The notes beneath the pieces were generated by a model, which worked only from the letters and a program-made list of their open reading frames with translations, was not told the DNA's origin and ran no database searches. Of a stretch of 64,000 bases of DNA, positions 8,293 through 19,400 are shown piece after piece; the stretch's first letter is position 1, and each line of letters starts with the position of its first letter. Where the stretch lies: positions 1 to 64,000 of the forward strand of contig JAHDQE010000015.1 in the NCBI GenBank assembly GCA_018433975.1, read 5' to 3'. Source of the DNA: Ornatilinea sp. (GTDB taxonomy: Bacteria > Chloroflexota > Anaerolineae > Anaerolineales > Anaerolineaceae). The translations under genes were made by a program, and so were the position numbers.

Positions 8293-9108
8293 ATGGCGTT
8301 AAAAGGCAATTTACGTGACTTTACAATTACACAATTGCTCAACCTTGTAAACCTGGCCCAAAAGACAGGTACATTGGTTATCGAAGGTCCGCAGGAAGCA
8401 GCGTTGATTACCTTTCGCAACGGAAAACTTGCCTATGCCCAAATCGGTCAAGAAGATGACAGCCTGGCGACTATATTACGGCTCAACAAGAAAATCAGCC
8501 GCAGCCAGCATAAGATCTTAAAAGAACGTGCTGCCAATATGACCGATAAGGAGCTGGGTATTTTGTTGATCAATGCCGGTTACGTTTCTCAAGAGGATAT
8601 TCTCAGCAGTCTACAAAATTATTTCATGAACATCGTTCAAAGGCTTTTTACCTGGGTAGAAGGCTTTTTTCAATTTGATCAGGGTGTTCAACCTCCTGAG
8701 GACAAGATCACGGTGCGCGTGGACCTTGAAAACTTGATCATTGAAGGCTCTCGCCAGCTTCGTGAATGGGAGCATTTGCAGGATGAAATTCCAAGCCTGG
8801 ATATGGCCCTAAAATTCACAGATCGTCCGGGTACCAATATTCGAAAAGTGAATTTGAGCGTGGCTGAATGGAGCGTGGTCTCTTATGTAAATCCTAAAAA
8901 TACCATGCGTCAAATTGCCCATGCGACCAACATGAGCGAATTGGAAATCCGGAAAGTGGTTTATGGCCTGCTTCAAGCCAGCCTGGTTGAAATTGTGCGA
9001 CCGGGCGGGGCTTCCATTTCCATTTCGAAAAAGATGTTCCCAACCTCAAATCGCGAAGAGCAAAAATCGTTGGTAAGTCGTCTCGTTGATCGTATACGAT
9101 CCTTGTAA
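8293..9108 (+). CDS. DUF4388 domain protein
   Basis: A 271-residue cytoplasmic protein. Residues 1-90 are a DUF4388 (PatA N-terminal-like) domain: LKGNLRDFTITQLLNLVNLAQKTG, then LITFRNGKLAYAQIG. The middle (about 95-160) contains a second helical segment with LGILLINAGYVSQEDI, as in proteins with duplicated DUF4388 parts. The C-terminal part looks like a winged helix (LSVAEWSVVSYV, then ELEIRKVVYGLLQASLVE). DUF4388 proteins accompany small GTPases and response regulators in gliding and polarity systems, so this is probably an adaptor. The GTPase gene follows after 24 bp. Confidence 0.8.
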   Translation: MALKGNLRDFTITQLLNLVNLAQKTGTLVIEGPQEAALITFRNGKLAYAQIGQEDDSLATILRLNKKISRSQHKILKERAANMTDKELGILLINAGYVSQEDILSSLQNYFMNIVQRLFTWVEGFFQFDQGVQPPEDKITVRVDLENLIIEGSRQLREWEHLQDEIPSLDMALKFTDRPGTNIRKVNLSVAEWSVVSYVNPKNTMRQIAHATNMSELEIRKVVYGLLQASLVEIVRPGGASISISKKMFPTSNREEQKSLVSRLVDRIRSL

Positions 9109-9132
9109 TCATACTATCTAGGACATTGCTAC

Positions 9133-9669
9133 ATGCAAACACTTAAAATTGTGGTCACTGGCCCATTCAATGCCGGAAAAACCGAATTTATCCGATCCGT
9201 TAGTGAAATCGATGTGGTTTCTACAGAACGTAAAATTACGGCAGAATCGGAAAAGGTCAAAAAGACCACAACTGTGGCGATGGATTTTGGCCGAATCACG
9301 GTGGACGACGATCTGGTATTGTATCTGTTTGGAACTCCAGGACAAAAACGCTTTGATTTCATGTGGGAGATTCTCTCTGAAGGAATGTTGGGCTTCATTG
9401 TGATGGTGGATAGTAACCGCCCGGAAACTTTTAGAGAAGCTCGAAGCATCTTGCAAACTTTTAAAGCCTATGCTTCAACACCCTACGTGGTTGCGGCAAA
9501 CAAGCAGGATTCGCCGGATGCGTGGGATTTGGAAGATATGCGGGTGGCGTTGCGGCTGGACCCGGATGTGAAGTTTTTGCCCTGTGTGGCTGTTGATAAA
9601 GAAAAGGTAAAGACCATCCTGCTCGAGCTTTTGTATACTATTTTGGAAAAAATGGAGGCGGGCAAATAA
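9133..9669 (+). CDS. Small Ras-like GTPase (MglA/CvnD-type)
   Basis: A 178-residue GTPase. G1 is GPFNAGKT at 10-17, the switch region contains the KKTTTVAMDFG segment (G2 Thr), G3 is FGTPGQKRF and G4 is NKQD. Having TPGQ instead of DTAGQ is typical of prokaryotic MglA/Srp102-like GTPases that work with Roadblock or DUF4388 proteins. The protein is soluble and single-domain. Its position between the DUF4388 protein and a hydrolase suggests a signalling switch upstream of the two-component genes (inference). Confidence 0.88.
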   Translation: MQTLKIVVTGPFNAGKTEFIRSVSEIDVVSTERKITAESEKVKKTTTVAMDFGRITVDDDLVLYLFGTPGQKRFDFMWEILSEGMLGFIVMVDSNRPETFREARSILQTFKAYASTPYVVAANKQDSPDAWDLEDMRVALRLDPDVKFLPCVAVDKEKVKTILLELLYTILEKMEAGK

Positions 9670-9696
9670 CAGGTCAGCCCGTGATATTCAACCAAC

Positions 9697-10491
9697 GTGT
9701 CATCCATCACTACGAGTCAGGGAATAGTCCACTATGAAGTTTACGGACGTGGTCGTCCGGTAATTCTGCTTCATGGTTGGTTGGGTTCCTGGGGACTTTG
9801 GCGTGAAACGATGACCTATTTAGGGCGGAGCTACCGCACCTATGCGTTGGATTTCTGGGGATTTGGTGAATCGGGGAAAAAGCGTACTTCGTATGCGGTA
9901 CAAGACTTCGTAAGCCTGGTTGACCAATTTATGGAACAGATGGGAATTACATCTGCGCCTCTGGTGGGGCACAGTATGGGAGGCACGGTCAGTCTTTCCG
10001 TCGCGCTTCAATATCCGGAACGCGCTCAAAAAGTGGTGGTTATAGGTTCTCCGATTGTGGGTTCCTCTCTGGCACTTCCCTTGAAGTTCGCCGGTTATCG
10101 ATTTATAGCCTGGCCTTTGTTTCACATGATGGGCGCGTTTCGATTTGGGATGCGGATTGCGTCTCCATTTATTTGCAGTGATCCGAACTTTCCGGACTTG
10201 ATGGATCGCGATCTTTCCCGCACGACACTCGAATCTTTTTTGCTCAGTATTTCATCGCTTCGAAAAACGGACCTGCGTCCTAAAATGTCTGAGTTAACGA
10301 TTCCGGTGATGGGTATGTTTGGTGACGCAGATAATATTGTCAGCCCCAAGCAGGGCCAGGTATTAAAAGCCTGTTCTCCTCATTCCAGGGTGGAACGTTT
10401 CCCCGAAGCGGGACACTTTATCATGTTGGATAATCCACCGGTTTTCATGGAAAAATTAAAAAATTTTTTAGACGGTTCCAAAGAAAATTAA
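9697..10491 (+). CDS. Alpha/beta hydrolase
   Basis: A 264-residue alpha/beta hydrolase. The oxyanion region is LLHGWLGSW (24-32), the nucleophile elbow GHSMGG places Ser93, the acid is probably the Asp in FGDADNIV, and the His is in AGHFIML. It uses a GTG start without a clear ribosome site. Sixteen bases upstream a different frame encodes a peptide resembling the N-terminus of its paralogue at 20835 (see findings). Substrate is unknown. It lies 27 bp after the GTPase and 3 bp before the next gene, so it is part of the operon. Confidence 0.8.
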   Translation: MSSITTSQGIVHYEVYGRGRPVILLHGWLGSWGLWRETMTYLGRSYRTYALDFWGFGESGKKRTSYAVQDFVSLVDQFMEQMGITSAPLVGHSMGGTVSLSVALQYPERAQKVVVIGSPIVGSSLALPLKFAGYRFIAWPLFHMMGAFRFGMRIASPFICSDPNFPDLMDRDLSRTTLESFLLSISSLRKTDLRPKMSELTIPVMGMFGDADNIVSPKQGQVLKACSPHSRVERFPEAGHFIMLDNPPVFMEKLKNFLDGSKEN

Positions 10492-10494
10492 CCC

Positions 10495-11118
10495 ATGACT
10501 GAAAAAGTTCAAATGTGCAGTTCTGGCCAGCTTGGCCAGATTTTGTTAGATGGATTGGAAGAAATAATTGGTCTGTCTGGTGTGAATGCGGTACTGGATC
10601 AGGCCAGACTTTATCGGTTAATGGGGCCTTCCAGGACAGAATTTCCAAAGGACATCCGGTTGGATAACTTTATAGAAATGCAATCTGCTCTGGAGGCTTT
10701 GTATGGTGTTCGAGGAGGTCAGGGCACAGCCCTTCGAGCGGGAAGGGTTTCATTTCACTGTATTTTGCGAGAACACGGCGATGAAATGGGATTGAATGCT
10801 CCTGAGTTTCGATTCCGTCCCACTGCTTATAAGATTTCAATGGGTTTGGCAACTTTGGCCGAGAAGTTTTCCGGATTTTGTTCCGAAAATATCCGGGTTT
10901 TTGAAGACGAAACCGCCTGGATCTGGGAAGCGGTTTGCCAAAGTCCTTCTTCTACGTCTCAATTGATGACGACCTGTAACCACTTCATACTCGGGATGCT
11001 TCAGGAGTTTACGCAATGGGCGGCCGGGGGAAAACATTACATGTTGAACCAGGTGCGGTGCGGCAATTTGAGTGAGCAATCTTCCCAAATAAGAATTGAA
11101 AAACGGGCGATGGATTAG
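10495..11118 (+). CDS. V4R-like sensor protein, hypothetical
   Basis: A 207-residue protein. The pattern of an N-terminal helical region, a central ALRAGRVSFHCILREHG segment and a C-terminal strand set (CNHFILGMLQEFTQWAAGGKHYMLNQVRC) resembles 4-vinyl-reductase/hydrocarbon-binding (V4R) domains. Those usually carry a Cys-rich CRAxGDxxCxF motif. Here the equivalent reads RCGNLSEQSSQIRI, with only the first Cys kept, so metal or ligand binding is probably altered. It sits in the operon between the hydrolase and the beta-helix protein, with gaps under 10 bp. The family assignment is tentative. Confidence 0.45.
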   Translation: MTEKVQMCSSGQLGQILLDGLEEIIGLSGVNAVLDQARLYRLMGPSRTEFPKDIRLDNFIEMQSALEALYGVRGGQGTALRAGRVSFHCILREHGDEMGLNAPEFRFRPTAYKISMGLATLAEKFSGFCSENIRVFEDETAWIWEAVCQSPSSTSQLMTTCNHFILGMLQEFTQWAAGGKHYMLNQVRCGNLSEQSSQIRIEKRAMD

Positions 11119-11126
11119 GTTTTTTT

Positions 11127-12404
11127 ATGCTAAAGATCATTTTGCAATCCAAAAGAACGGTTGATCCCTTCAACGAGCCTGCCCGTGATCTGCGCATTTT
11201 CAATAAGCCTTTGTGGCTGCACCAACGAGATTTGCTGGCTCCTTATATCTCCCGGGAAATTGAGCTGCCGGAGGGAGCACGGCTGCCCCAAACCAAAGAA
11301 CCCTGTATTGTTTATCGCGATAATTTGTTTTTTAATGAGCAGTATATTAATGAATTTATCCAAGAGGCAAAAAAGCGTTCCCATCCTTCTCGCGCAGCTT
11401 TTTCCATACAGGATGGCGCTTTTCGTGAACACTGCTTGCCGCTTTCAAAATCTTATACCCCTGCGGGAGATCTTTATCTGGCCGATCTCTGGTATTTCCC
11501 CAATGGGCCAGATCTGGATGCCCGTCCGCTTGTGATTGACCTGCTGTCAAGAGAGATTGGATATTATCATGTTCCCACCTATATGGCCACAGACCAGGGT
11601 GACTTGGTGTATCAGGTGCCTCTTCGAAGTCTGATCGCCATTGATTCCTGGGTCCATATTTTTATTGCCGATACGGTGTTTGGGCTTTTTGGGCGCGGCG
11701 CCCGGTTTGAAGATCGTTTAAATGTGGATCCTTTTTTTAAATTGGGCATCTTGGCGAAAGCACTCTATGAAGGCAAACAAGTGTTGGAATCCTCCGGTGT
11801 TGTGCAGATTGGGCGGAACTGTGTGATTGACCCAACGGCAATTATTCATGGCCCAACCACAATTGGGGATAATGTCACAGTTAATGCAGGAGCTGTAATT
11901 GAGAACTGTGTTATTGGGGACAATGTTAATATTTCGCAAGGATGTAATTTAATGCTATCCGTAGTAGGGGACGGCACTTTTTTGCCTTTTAGAGCCTCCT
12001 TATTTATGACCACGATCATGGATAACAGCATGGTAGCGCAAAACACGTGCTTACAGATGTGCGTGGTCGGGCGAAATGCGTTCATTGGGGCGGGGAACAC
12101 TTTTACAGATTTCAATCTGCTTTCTGCTACCATCAAAGCCCGTGATGGTGATGGAAATCTGCAACCCTCCAACCGGCCGGTGCTGGGAGGATGTGTAGGT
12201 CATAACTGCCGGATTGGGTCGGGAATGATCGTTTTTCCAGCGCGGATGATCGAATCGGATGTTGTGCTGGTGGCTACTGAAGATCGCAGGATTATTGACC
12301 GCGACATAAAATATGAACAAAGCGACCATCATCACTTAGGATCTTCACAGCTTCATAAACGTTTATATCCTCGCCCCGGCGAAAAACTTTCCGAATCGTG
12401 GTAG
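11127..12404 (+). CDS. Left-handed beta-helix (hexapeptide-repeat) protein
   Basis: A 425-residue protein whose second half (about 225-370) is a series of hexapeptide repeats: IGRNCVIDPTAIIHGPTTIG, VTVNAGAVIENCVIG, NVNISQGCNLML, then VVGRNAFIGAGN and HNCRIGSGMIVFP. This is the left-handed beta-helix of acyltransferases and sugar nucleotidyltransferases. The N-terminal half has no GxGTRLxPLT signature, so it is not a normal NDP-sugar pyrophosphorylase. The C-terminus is His-rich (SDHHHLGS). It could be a divergent nucleotidyltransferase-like scaffold. It is the last gene before a 160-bp gap and a new regulator. Confidence 0.6.
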   Translation: MLKIILQSKRTVDPFNEPARDLRIFNKPLWLHQRDLLAPYISREIELPEGARLPQTKEPCIVYRDNLFFNEQYINEFIQEAKKRSHPSRAAFSIQDGAFREHCLPLSKSYTPAGDLYLADLWYFPNGPDLDARPLVIDLLSREIGYYHVPTYMATDQGDLVYQVPLRSLIAIDSWVHIFIADTVFGLFGRGARFEDRLNVDPFFKLGILAKALYEGKQVLESSGVVQIGRNCVIDPTAIIHGPTTIGDNVTVNAGAVIENCVIGDNVNISQGCNLMLSVVGDGTFLPFRASLFMTTIMDNSMVAQNTCLQMCVVGRNAFIGAGNTFTDFNLLSATIKARDGDGNLQPSNRPVLGGCVGHNCRIGSGMIVFPARMIESDVVLVATEDRRIIDRDIKYEQSDHHHLGSSQLHKRLYPRPGEKLSESW

Positions 12405-12447
12405 TAGATTTTTTGTGAGAAGATGCAGAATTGAGCGTCCGTAATTG

Positions 12448-12476
12448 TTGCAGGAATAACTAATCTGACATAATAT
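12448..12476 (+). promoter_or_regulatory. Possible promoter for the two-component genes
   Basis: TTGCAG, a 17-base spacer and TAATAT lie about 90 bases before the receiver-GGDEF gene. The match to consensus is moderate. Confidence 0.35.
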
Positions 12477-12565
12477 TAAAAGGTATGAAGATATTTTAGT
12501 GTAAATGATATTTGGTTTTGAGAAACCCGAGTTAACTCAAAATCTTTTTTTCCAGGGAGAAAGCA

Positions 12566-13459
12566 ATGAACAAAGCTCGCCTTTTGGTGGTTGAAGACGA
12601 TCCTGATATTTCAAATATGCTTCAGATTTACTTCAAAAGTCAGGGATATGAAGTGGATGCCGCATTGAGGGGAAGTGTTGCATTAGAAAAAACTCGTCAG
12701 GGTATGCCTCATTTGATCGTGTTGGATATTATGCTGCCCGACATTGACGGGTATGAGGTCTGTCGGAATTTAAGGACAAATGCCCGCACCAGTCATATTC
12801 CAGTGATATTTCTTACGCAAAAGGATGAGCGCAGTGATAAGCTGCAAGGCCTGGAATTGGGCGCGGATGATTATATAACCAAGCCCTTTGATATTGAAGA
12901 ACTCAAACTGCGCGTTCAAAACGCGATTGCTCGCGCGGAGCGGGAAAGTCTTACGGATCCCCAAACAGGATTGCCGGCCGGAAGATTAATTGAGGATCAG
13001 CTTCGACAGATCATCCGGGATGATGGGTGGGCCTTTATGGATGTCCGGATTGATGCATACGAACCGTTTAAAGATGTCTATGGTTTCATTGCCGGTAATG
13101 ATGTTCTGCGATTTACGGCCATGCTGATTGGGGAAGTGCTGGATGAATTAGGGACGATGAATGATTTTGTCGGGCATGCCGGCGCGGATAATTTTATTAT
13201 TATTACCAACACAGAATCCGCTAAAGAAATAAAACGGAGACTTAAAGAGCGTTTTGCGGAAGAAGTCCTGACCCATTACAATTTTATGGACCGCCAGCAG
13301 GGATATATTTCATACCCTGCCAAGGATGGTGCGCCTCAACAGGCTCCCTTGATGACCCTTTCGATAGGGATGATATCACCAGCCACCCACGTATTTTCTG
13401 ATATTCGTGAGATCACTGAATTGGCCGCAGAAGAACGCCGTAAAGACGTAAATTTATAG
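12566..13459 (+). CDS. Response regulator with degenerate GGDEF domain
   Basis: A 297-residue protein with a receiver domain at 1-120 (acidic pair near 11-12, phospho-acceptor Asp54, Lys106) and a C-terminal diguanylate-cyclase-like domain. The signature loop reads GADNF instead of GGDEF, losing the second Gly and the catalytic Glu, so cyclase activity is unlikely. It may bind nucleotide or act as a phospho-dependent scaffold. SD AGGGAG precedes the start. It lies 17 bp before the giant kinase and probably belongs to the same phosphorelay. Confidence 0.85.
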   Translation: MNKARLLVVEDDPDISNMLQIYFKSQGYEVDAALRGSVALEKTRQGMPHLIVLDIMLPDIDGYEVCRNLRTNARTSHIPVIFLTQKDERSDKLQGLELGADDYITKPFDIEELKLRVQNAIARAERESLTDPQTGLPAGRLIEDQLRQIIRDDGWAFMDVRIDAYEPFKDVYGFIAGNDVLRFTAMLIGEVLDELGTMNDFVGHAGADNFIIITNTESAKEIKRRLKERFAEEVLTHYNFMDRQQGYISYPAKDGAPQQAPLMTLSIGMISPATHVFSDIREITELAAEERRKDVNL

Positions 13460-13476
13460 AATGAGCTGAGGGTTTT

Positions 13477-16400
13477 ATGATCAACCTCGATGCATACAGC
13501 CTCGGAATATTACTGGTTGGCCTGGGGCTGTTTTTCTGGTTGACAACACGGTTTTTGGTTCAACAAGTCAATCAAACTCAGACTTTGATGAGACCGGAAG
13601 TTTCTTTTATGCCCGAGGGGGAGATAAGGGAAACGCCTGATGCTGTGATTATTGTGCAGTCTGGCGGAAAACTTGCCTCCATGAATCATCAGGCCAGGAA
13701 AGTATTTCATGTTCAGGAGCATGAAAGCCCCGGCCTGGAACGACTGGCCAGATGGGCCCGTCCCAGCGAGCCCTTTTTAACCCTGTGTGCGAGGGAAGGA
13801 CGGGAACGTTTTGTTTTAGATGGAAGGTTGGTTGAGGGTACTTCTTATCCTATCCTGTTTGGAATTGATGAATTCATGGTGGTCTCTTTTAAGCCCGTAG
13901 AATTGACTATGGGTTCATCGGGAGCAAAATTTGGAATTACAACCCAATCTCTCAGAGCGTTCACTGAATTAACGCTTTCGATGACGGTGAGCTTAAGCCT
14001 TGAGATCACCCTTCAGGCAATTCTTGAAAATGTAGATAAACTGTTCCCTTCAGACTTTATGGAATTAAATGTATTTGATGATGAGAAAAAACATCTCATA
14101 CCTTACACGCTTTCCGGTTACGACGGCGGAAAACGGTCTTTAATAAAAGCGGGACAGGAATATTCCATAGAGAAAAACTATTTAGGGCTCTTAGAAAAGA
14201 ATAAAAAGCCCCTTTTAATTTCAAGGATTGATTCAAACCGGAGAGAGTACAGCGGAATACTCCAAAAGCATCCCAAGGTACAGTCCTATTTGGGGATTCC
14301 ACTTGTTGTTGAGAAAGAATTGGTAGGGGCGTTGGAATTGTTCTCATTATCGCCGGACACTTTCCAGGAGGAGGATCTGGATTTAATCCGGTTGTTGGCG
14401 GGGCAAGCGGCTGTATCCATCCGAAATGCGCAGTTTTATCAGGTTGAGGAAAAACGTGCGGCGGAATTTTCTGGCCTGGCAGACCTGTCCGGTGCTTTCC
14501 GTTCTGCGAGAGACCCGCAGCAGGTGTTTTCTACGCTGGTAGGGAGTATTGCTCCGCTGGTGGATTTTGAAATTTTTGGCTTTATTCTTTATGATGAAAA
14601 CGAGCGTACTCTGGTTGCTCAAGTGCCATTTCAAGGGCTCCCGGCACAAATTGTTGAACTTTATCGGCTGGTGATTAAGCCGGATAGTCTGGCTGAAAAA
14701 TTTTTAATCGGCCAGGATGTGATTTACAGCGAAAATGCGTCTGAAGACCCGCAGTGGGAAGCGCTTGGTTTGGATTATATTTCTAAAGCTGCGAGCATGC
14801 GCGAGACTGTTCTGGTGCCGCTCACTTCGGGCGGAAGGATGATGGGGTATTTACAGGCATCCAATCATACCGGATCTCCGAGACCCTTTAGCCGTGAAGA
14901 GACACATTTCCTTACAATTGTTGCCAATCAAACTGCACCGATTGTGGAAAACGCTACACTGGTTCAACAAACCCGGTCTCGCGCGCAAAGAGCTGAAACG
15001 CTGCGCAGAATTGCCAGCCTTGCGAGTTCGGATGCGACTCTGGATGAGACGCTTACCTTTGCAATCAGAGATCTTACCAATTTGCTGCACGCGGATGTAT
15101 CCGGTATTTTTCTGTTGAATGAGGGCGGTGATGTTCTTCGTTTCCACCAGGCTTCATTCTTTAGCGGGAAAAAACGACCGGGTGCGCGTATTGAATTGTT
15201 ATCCCTCGAAGATCCCCAGTTTCCCTTTTCTGTAACCGGCAGCCAGCATGTTTTGAAATCCGGTAATCTGGATGAAGAACAGGCCATCATTCCGTTTTAT
15301 AAGCCAATTATTCAAAGCTGGGGCATAAAATCGGTTATTGCAGTCCCGCTTATTGTGCGAGATGAAGGGGTCGGTGAGCTTTGGTTAGGCAGCAATCAAA
15401 TCGAATTCTTTGATCAGGGTGATCTTCAGGCTGTTGTTACGGCAGCCGGCCAGCTTGCCGGGGTGGTAGATCAGGCTTACCTGGTTCAGCAAACGGATGA
15501 AAGCCTTCGGCGACGCATTGATCAACTGACTGCTTTGACTCGAATCAGCCGTGAAGTCGGGACTTCATTGGATATTAACCATCTGCTGCAATTGGTTCAT
15601 AACGAAGCGATTCGGACCACAACTGCTGAATTTGGGACCGTATTGTTCTTTGAGTTTGAAGGCAGCATACAGCCCACTATACGTTATTCCATTGGGGAAA
15701 GCCACTCGAAATTGCTGACGGAAGAAGAACAGGAAGTCTTAGAAAGCGGAGAACCCTTCCTTTTCCATTCTGAAAATGGGCAATTTAGTTTTAACCCGGC
15801 TAATGAGAACTCTGCCCACTCTGCGTTAGTTGTTCCCATTTATTTTCAACAGAAACCGGCCGGGCTAATTATTCTGTATTCATCCCTTGAAAAAGCGTTT
15901 GATGAAACCGCGGTTGAGATTGCCCAATCTCTGGCCTCGCATACTTCTGTGGTCATTGCAAGTGTGATCCAACAGCAAGAAAGATTGAAAAAAGGAGCAC
16001 TGCCGGCCCGAGAGGCCAGGGCTTTAGATGTTCTTCCCAATCTGCTTGAAAAACTGCGAAGAGATACTACTCCGGATAATTTGTTGATGGAAATAGGAGC
16101 AGCTATCCGGGAAGTGACCGGCTTCCAAATGCTGGTGTTCAGTCTGTTTAATCCGGAGGACCAGAGGCTGCATCGTGTTGGTCATCTTGGTTTGCCGGAT
16201 GAGGCATGGCAGGAATTGAGTGAACACTCACAACCATGGGAGGCTATTAAACCATTACTTAAACCGGAATATCATCATGGGGCCGCATATTATATCCCGG
16301 CCGAGCAAGAGCCTGTCCTTCCACAAGGTATGCACTCGGTAACCGGTCTTGTGGAGGAGCCCGTTGTACAAGAAATGGGCAATTGGGACCCGGATGATAT

Positions 16401-19400
16401 GCTCCTGATCCCATTAATGGGTACTGATGAGCAAGTGTTAGGACTGATCAGTTTAGATGCACCTCTCGATGGACGCCAGCCGGATGATTCGGTTTATGAG
16501 CCCCTTATGCTCTTTGCTTATCTTTCTGTGTTGGTGGTAGAAAACGCCAATCAGGTTTATTCAACACAAAATCAATTGGCTGTTGCATCAGGCTCTCTAA
16601 ATGCTTTAAAGAAAATTGAAGAGAAGCTCCCGAAATTACTCCATAAAGATTTAGAACAAACACTTTCTATAAAGAAATTACGCGTTGAAAAAGAGAAAAT
16701 TCAAGCATTACAGAATATTGTCGAAATGGCAAACTGGCAGCCGGATATTGCCTCTGTGCTTCGAATGACGGCTCGAGAACTGTTGACGATTTTGGGTTTC
16801 CAGGTTGCTTTGATTGGAGAGCAATCCCTTTCAAGTTCTCAACTTTTAGAAGTTATCCATACGGTTGATGTGGGCAGCGGAATAGAGTCCATGTTTGGTC
16901 AAAAAAATCCGCTGCGTCAATTATTGGAAGACGGGGATTCAATATTTGTATCGGATATTTCTCAGCAAGATCCATGGCAAAACAATCCATTATTGAATAA
17001 ACTGTCTGCAAAGTCATTTATTGGACTGCCTTTGCTGGTCAGCAATGAGCATGTTGCCGGACTTCTGCTGGTGGGGCAGCATCCGATTCCGGAATTGACG
17101 CAAGAGGAACGAAATATTTACGCTCAATTGGCAAGACAGGTCAGTGTGAGCCTGCAAAACCTCTACCTGCTGACCGAGACACAACGGAATTTACATGATG
17201 TGAACCTGCTGTTAGATTTTTCACGCAAATTGGGCAGCCTGGATATTGGGAACATTACACAGGTGTTGTTGGATAGCGTGATGGAAGTGATCTCATCAGC
17301 GGATGCGGCCTGGGTAGGATTGTGGGACGAGGAAAATCGGAAATTATCTCCTCAATCCGCAGTGGGGTATAAAGACAATTCGAGTATTTGTTCCATCAGT
17401 TATTTTGAAGATACTGTTTCCGATCCGGATTCCATAAAGCCGCCCTTACCGATTCAGATCTTCAAAAGCGAAAAAGCGCTGCAAATTTGCGAAAAAGAGT
17501 TCATTGAAGGATATCATTTTCATCCTGAAGATCTGATGCGCTATCAACAGGGTACCGGAGGACTTTTCCCGCTCTTCAGTGTATTGGTTCCCTTGCGGAG
17601 TGGAGATATTTCTTTAGGAATTCTGGTAGTCGAGAGCTTTGATGAGTCCAAAACTTTTGATCAAAGCGATGAGACATTGCTTCTTTCGTTGGCCCAACAA
17701 GCGGGATTGGCTTTGGAAAATGCCCGGTTGTTCATTTCTGCCGAGCAGAGAACCGCACAGCTTCAGGCGCTGACCAAAGTGTCGGGCACAATTACTTCAA
17801 GCCTTCAAAGCGAAGAGCTGATTAATAGTTTACTGAATCAATTGAAAACGGTTGTCCTTTATGATACAGCCACGCTGTGGCTTAAAAATGGGAATAAATT
17901 GGCTGTAGCGGCAACAAATGGCTTTTCGGATCAGGAGAGCCGGGTAGGTCTTTCTGTTGAAGTGCAGGACAGCAGCCTGTTTCAGGAGATGATTAAAACC
18001 GGAGAGCCTATCTCGATTCAAAACGTTCTGTTGGATGAGAGGATACCAACTCTTTTGGAACCGCATTATTTTTCCTGGTTGGGGATTCCGCTTCTGGCTA
18101 AATCAGAGTTAATTGGGGTGGTCGCGCTGGAAAAACGAGAGCGGGGCTTTTACACACCGGATCGGGTGCAGGCAGCCATGACATTTTCCGGTCAGGCGGC
18201 AGTCTCTTTGGAAAATGCCAGACTCTATGAAGAAAGTGTAAGGAGAGCCGCTGAATTGGATCAAAGGACGCAACGCCTGACACTTTTGAACCGGTTTACC
18301 AGCAAGTTGGGTGCTTCATTGAAAGTGGATTACATCCTTGAACAGACCGGGATCTATGCGCGTGATGCAGTTAACGCTTCCGGGGTTGCGATTCTAATGC
18401 TAAATGAGCAGGGTGAAATTGCTTTACAGTATGAAAATCCACAATCTGCACTTGAACTTCCTTATCTATTCCCGAAGGCAACCTTATTTGATCGTCTGGT
18501 CGAATCGTTAAGTGTATTCAGTTCGGATCAGATTGCTCAAGAGCTGGAATTATCGCCTTTGTTTGAGGATTATTTACTGCCGCGGAAGGCACAATCCATC
18601 TTGGTTGTTCCACTTGCTGCGGGGTCAAATCTTTATGGCTGGCTGCTGGTGTTAAAAGACAAGCCTTACCGGTTCAGTTTCTCTGAAATAGAGCTGGAAC
18701 GGACGATTTGTAATCAAGCAGCGATTTCTGTACAGAATGCCAGCCTTTATTTAGAAACGCGGAATCTCTCTCAGAACCTGGAAGTGAGAGTTAAGGAACG
18801 CTCTGCTGAATTGCAGCGGGAGCATCAAAACACAGAAACTCTGCTCCGGATCAGCAATGAGTTATCGGGGAGTCTGGATATTAATGAAGTACTTTCCAGG
18901 GTATTAAAGGTTATCAATGAATCGCTTCAGGCTGAACAGAGTCTTATTTTCCTTCCGGAAGGAAACGCACGGGTTCATAAGGCGGGATCACCGCTTGTTA
19001 CGACAATGGATCGAGGTTTGCTGATCGGTAAAAATCCGGAAAGAGAAATTGCGAATTGGGTTATGAAGAACCGCCAATTTGTTTTGATTTCCAATATTCA
19101 AAATGAGACTCGTTGGGATATCCCGGAGGATTTCATGCCCGGTTATCAAAGCCTTGCTGCCGTGCCCATGGTCTTTGGGGAAGAGGTCCTGGGCACCTTG
19201 ATGCTGCTTCACCGGGAAGGAGATGTTTTTAAGCCGGATCAGGTCGAATTACTCGAAGCCAGTGCCAGACAGATCGGTACGGCTTTGAATAAGGCAGAGC
19301 TTTTTAAGCTTATCCGTGATCAGGCAGAAAACCTGGGTGGAATGCTGCGGGAACAACAGATTGAAGCCAGTCGTTCGAGGGCTATCCTGGAGGCTGTGGC

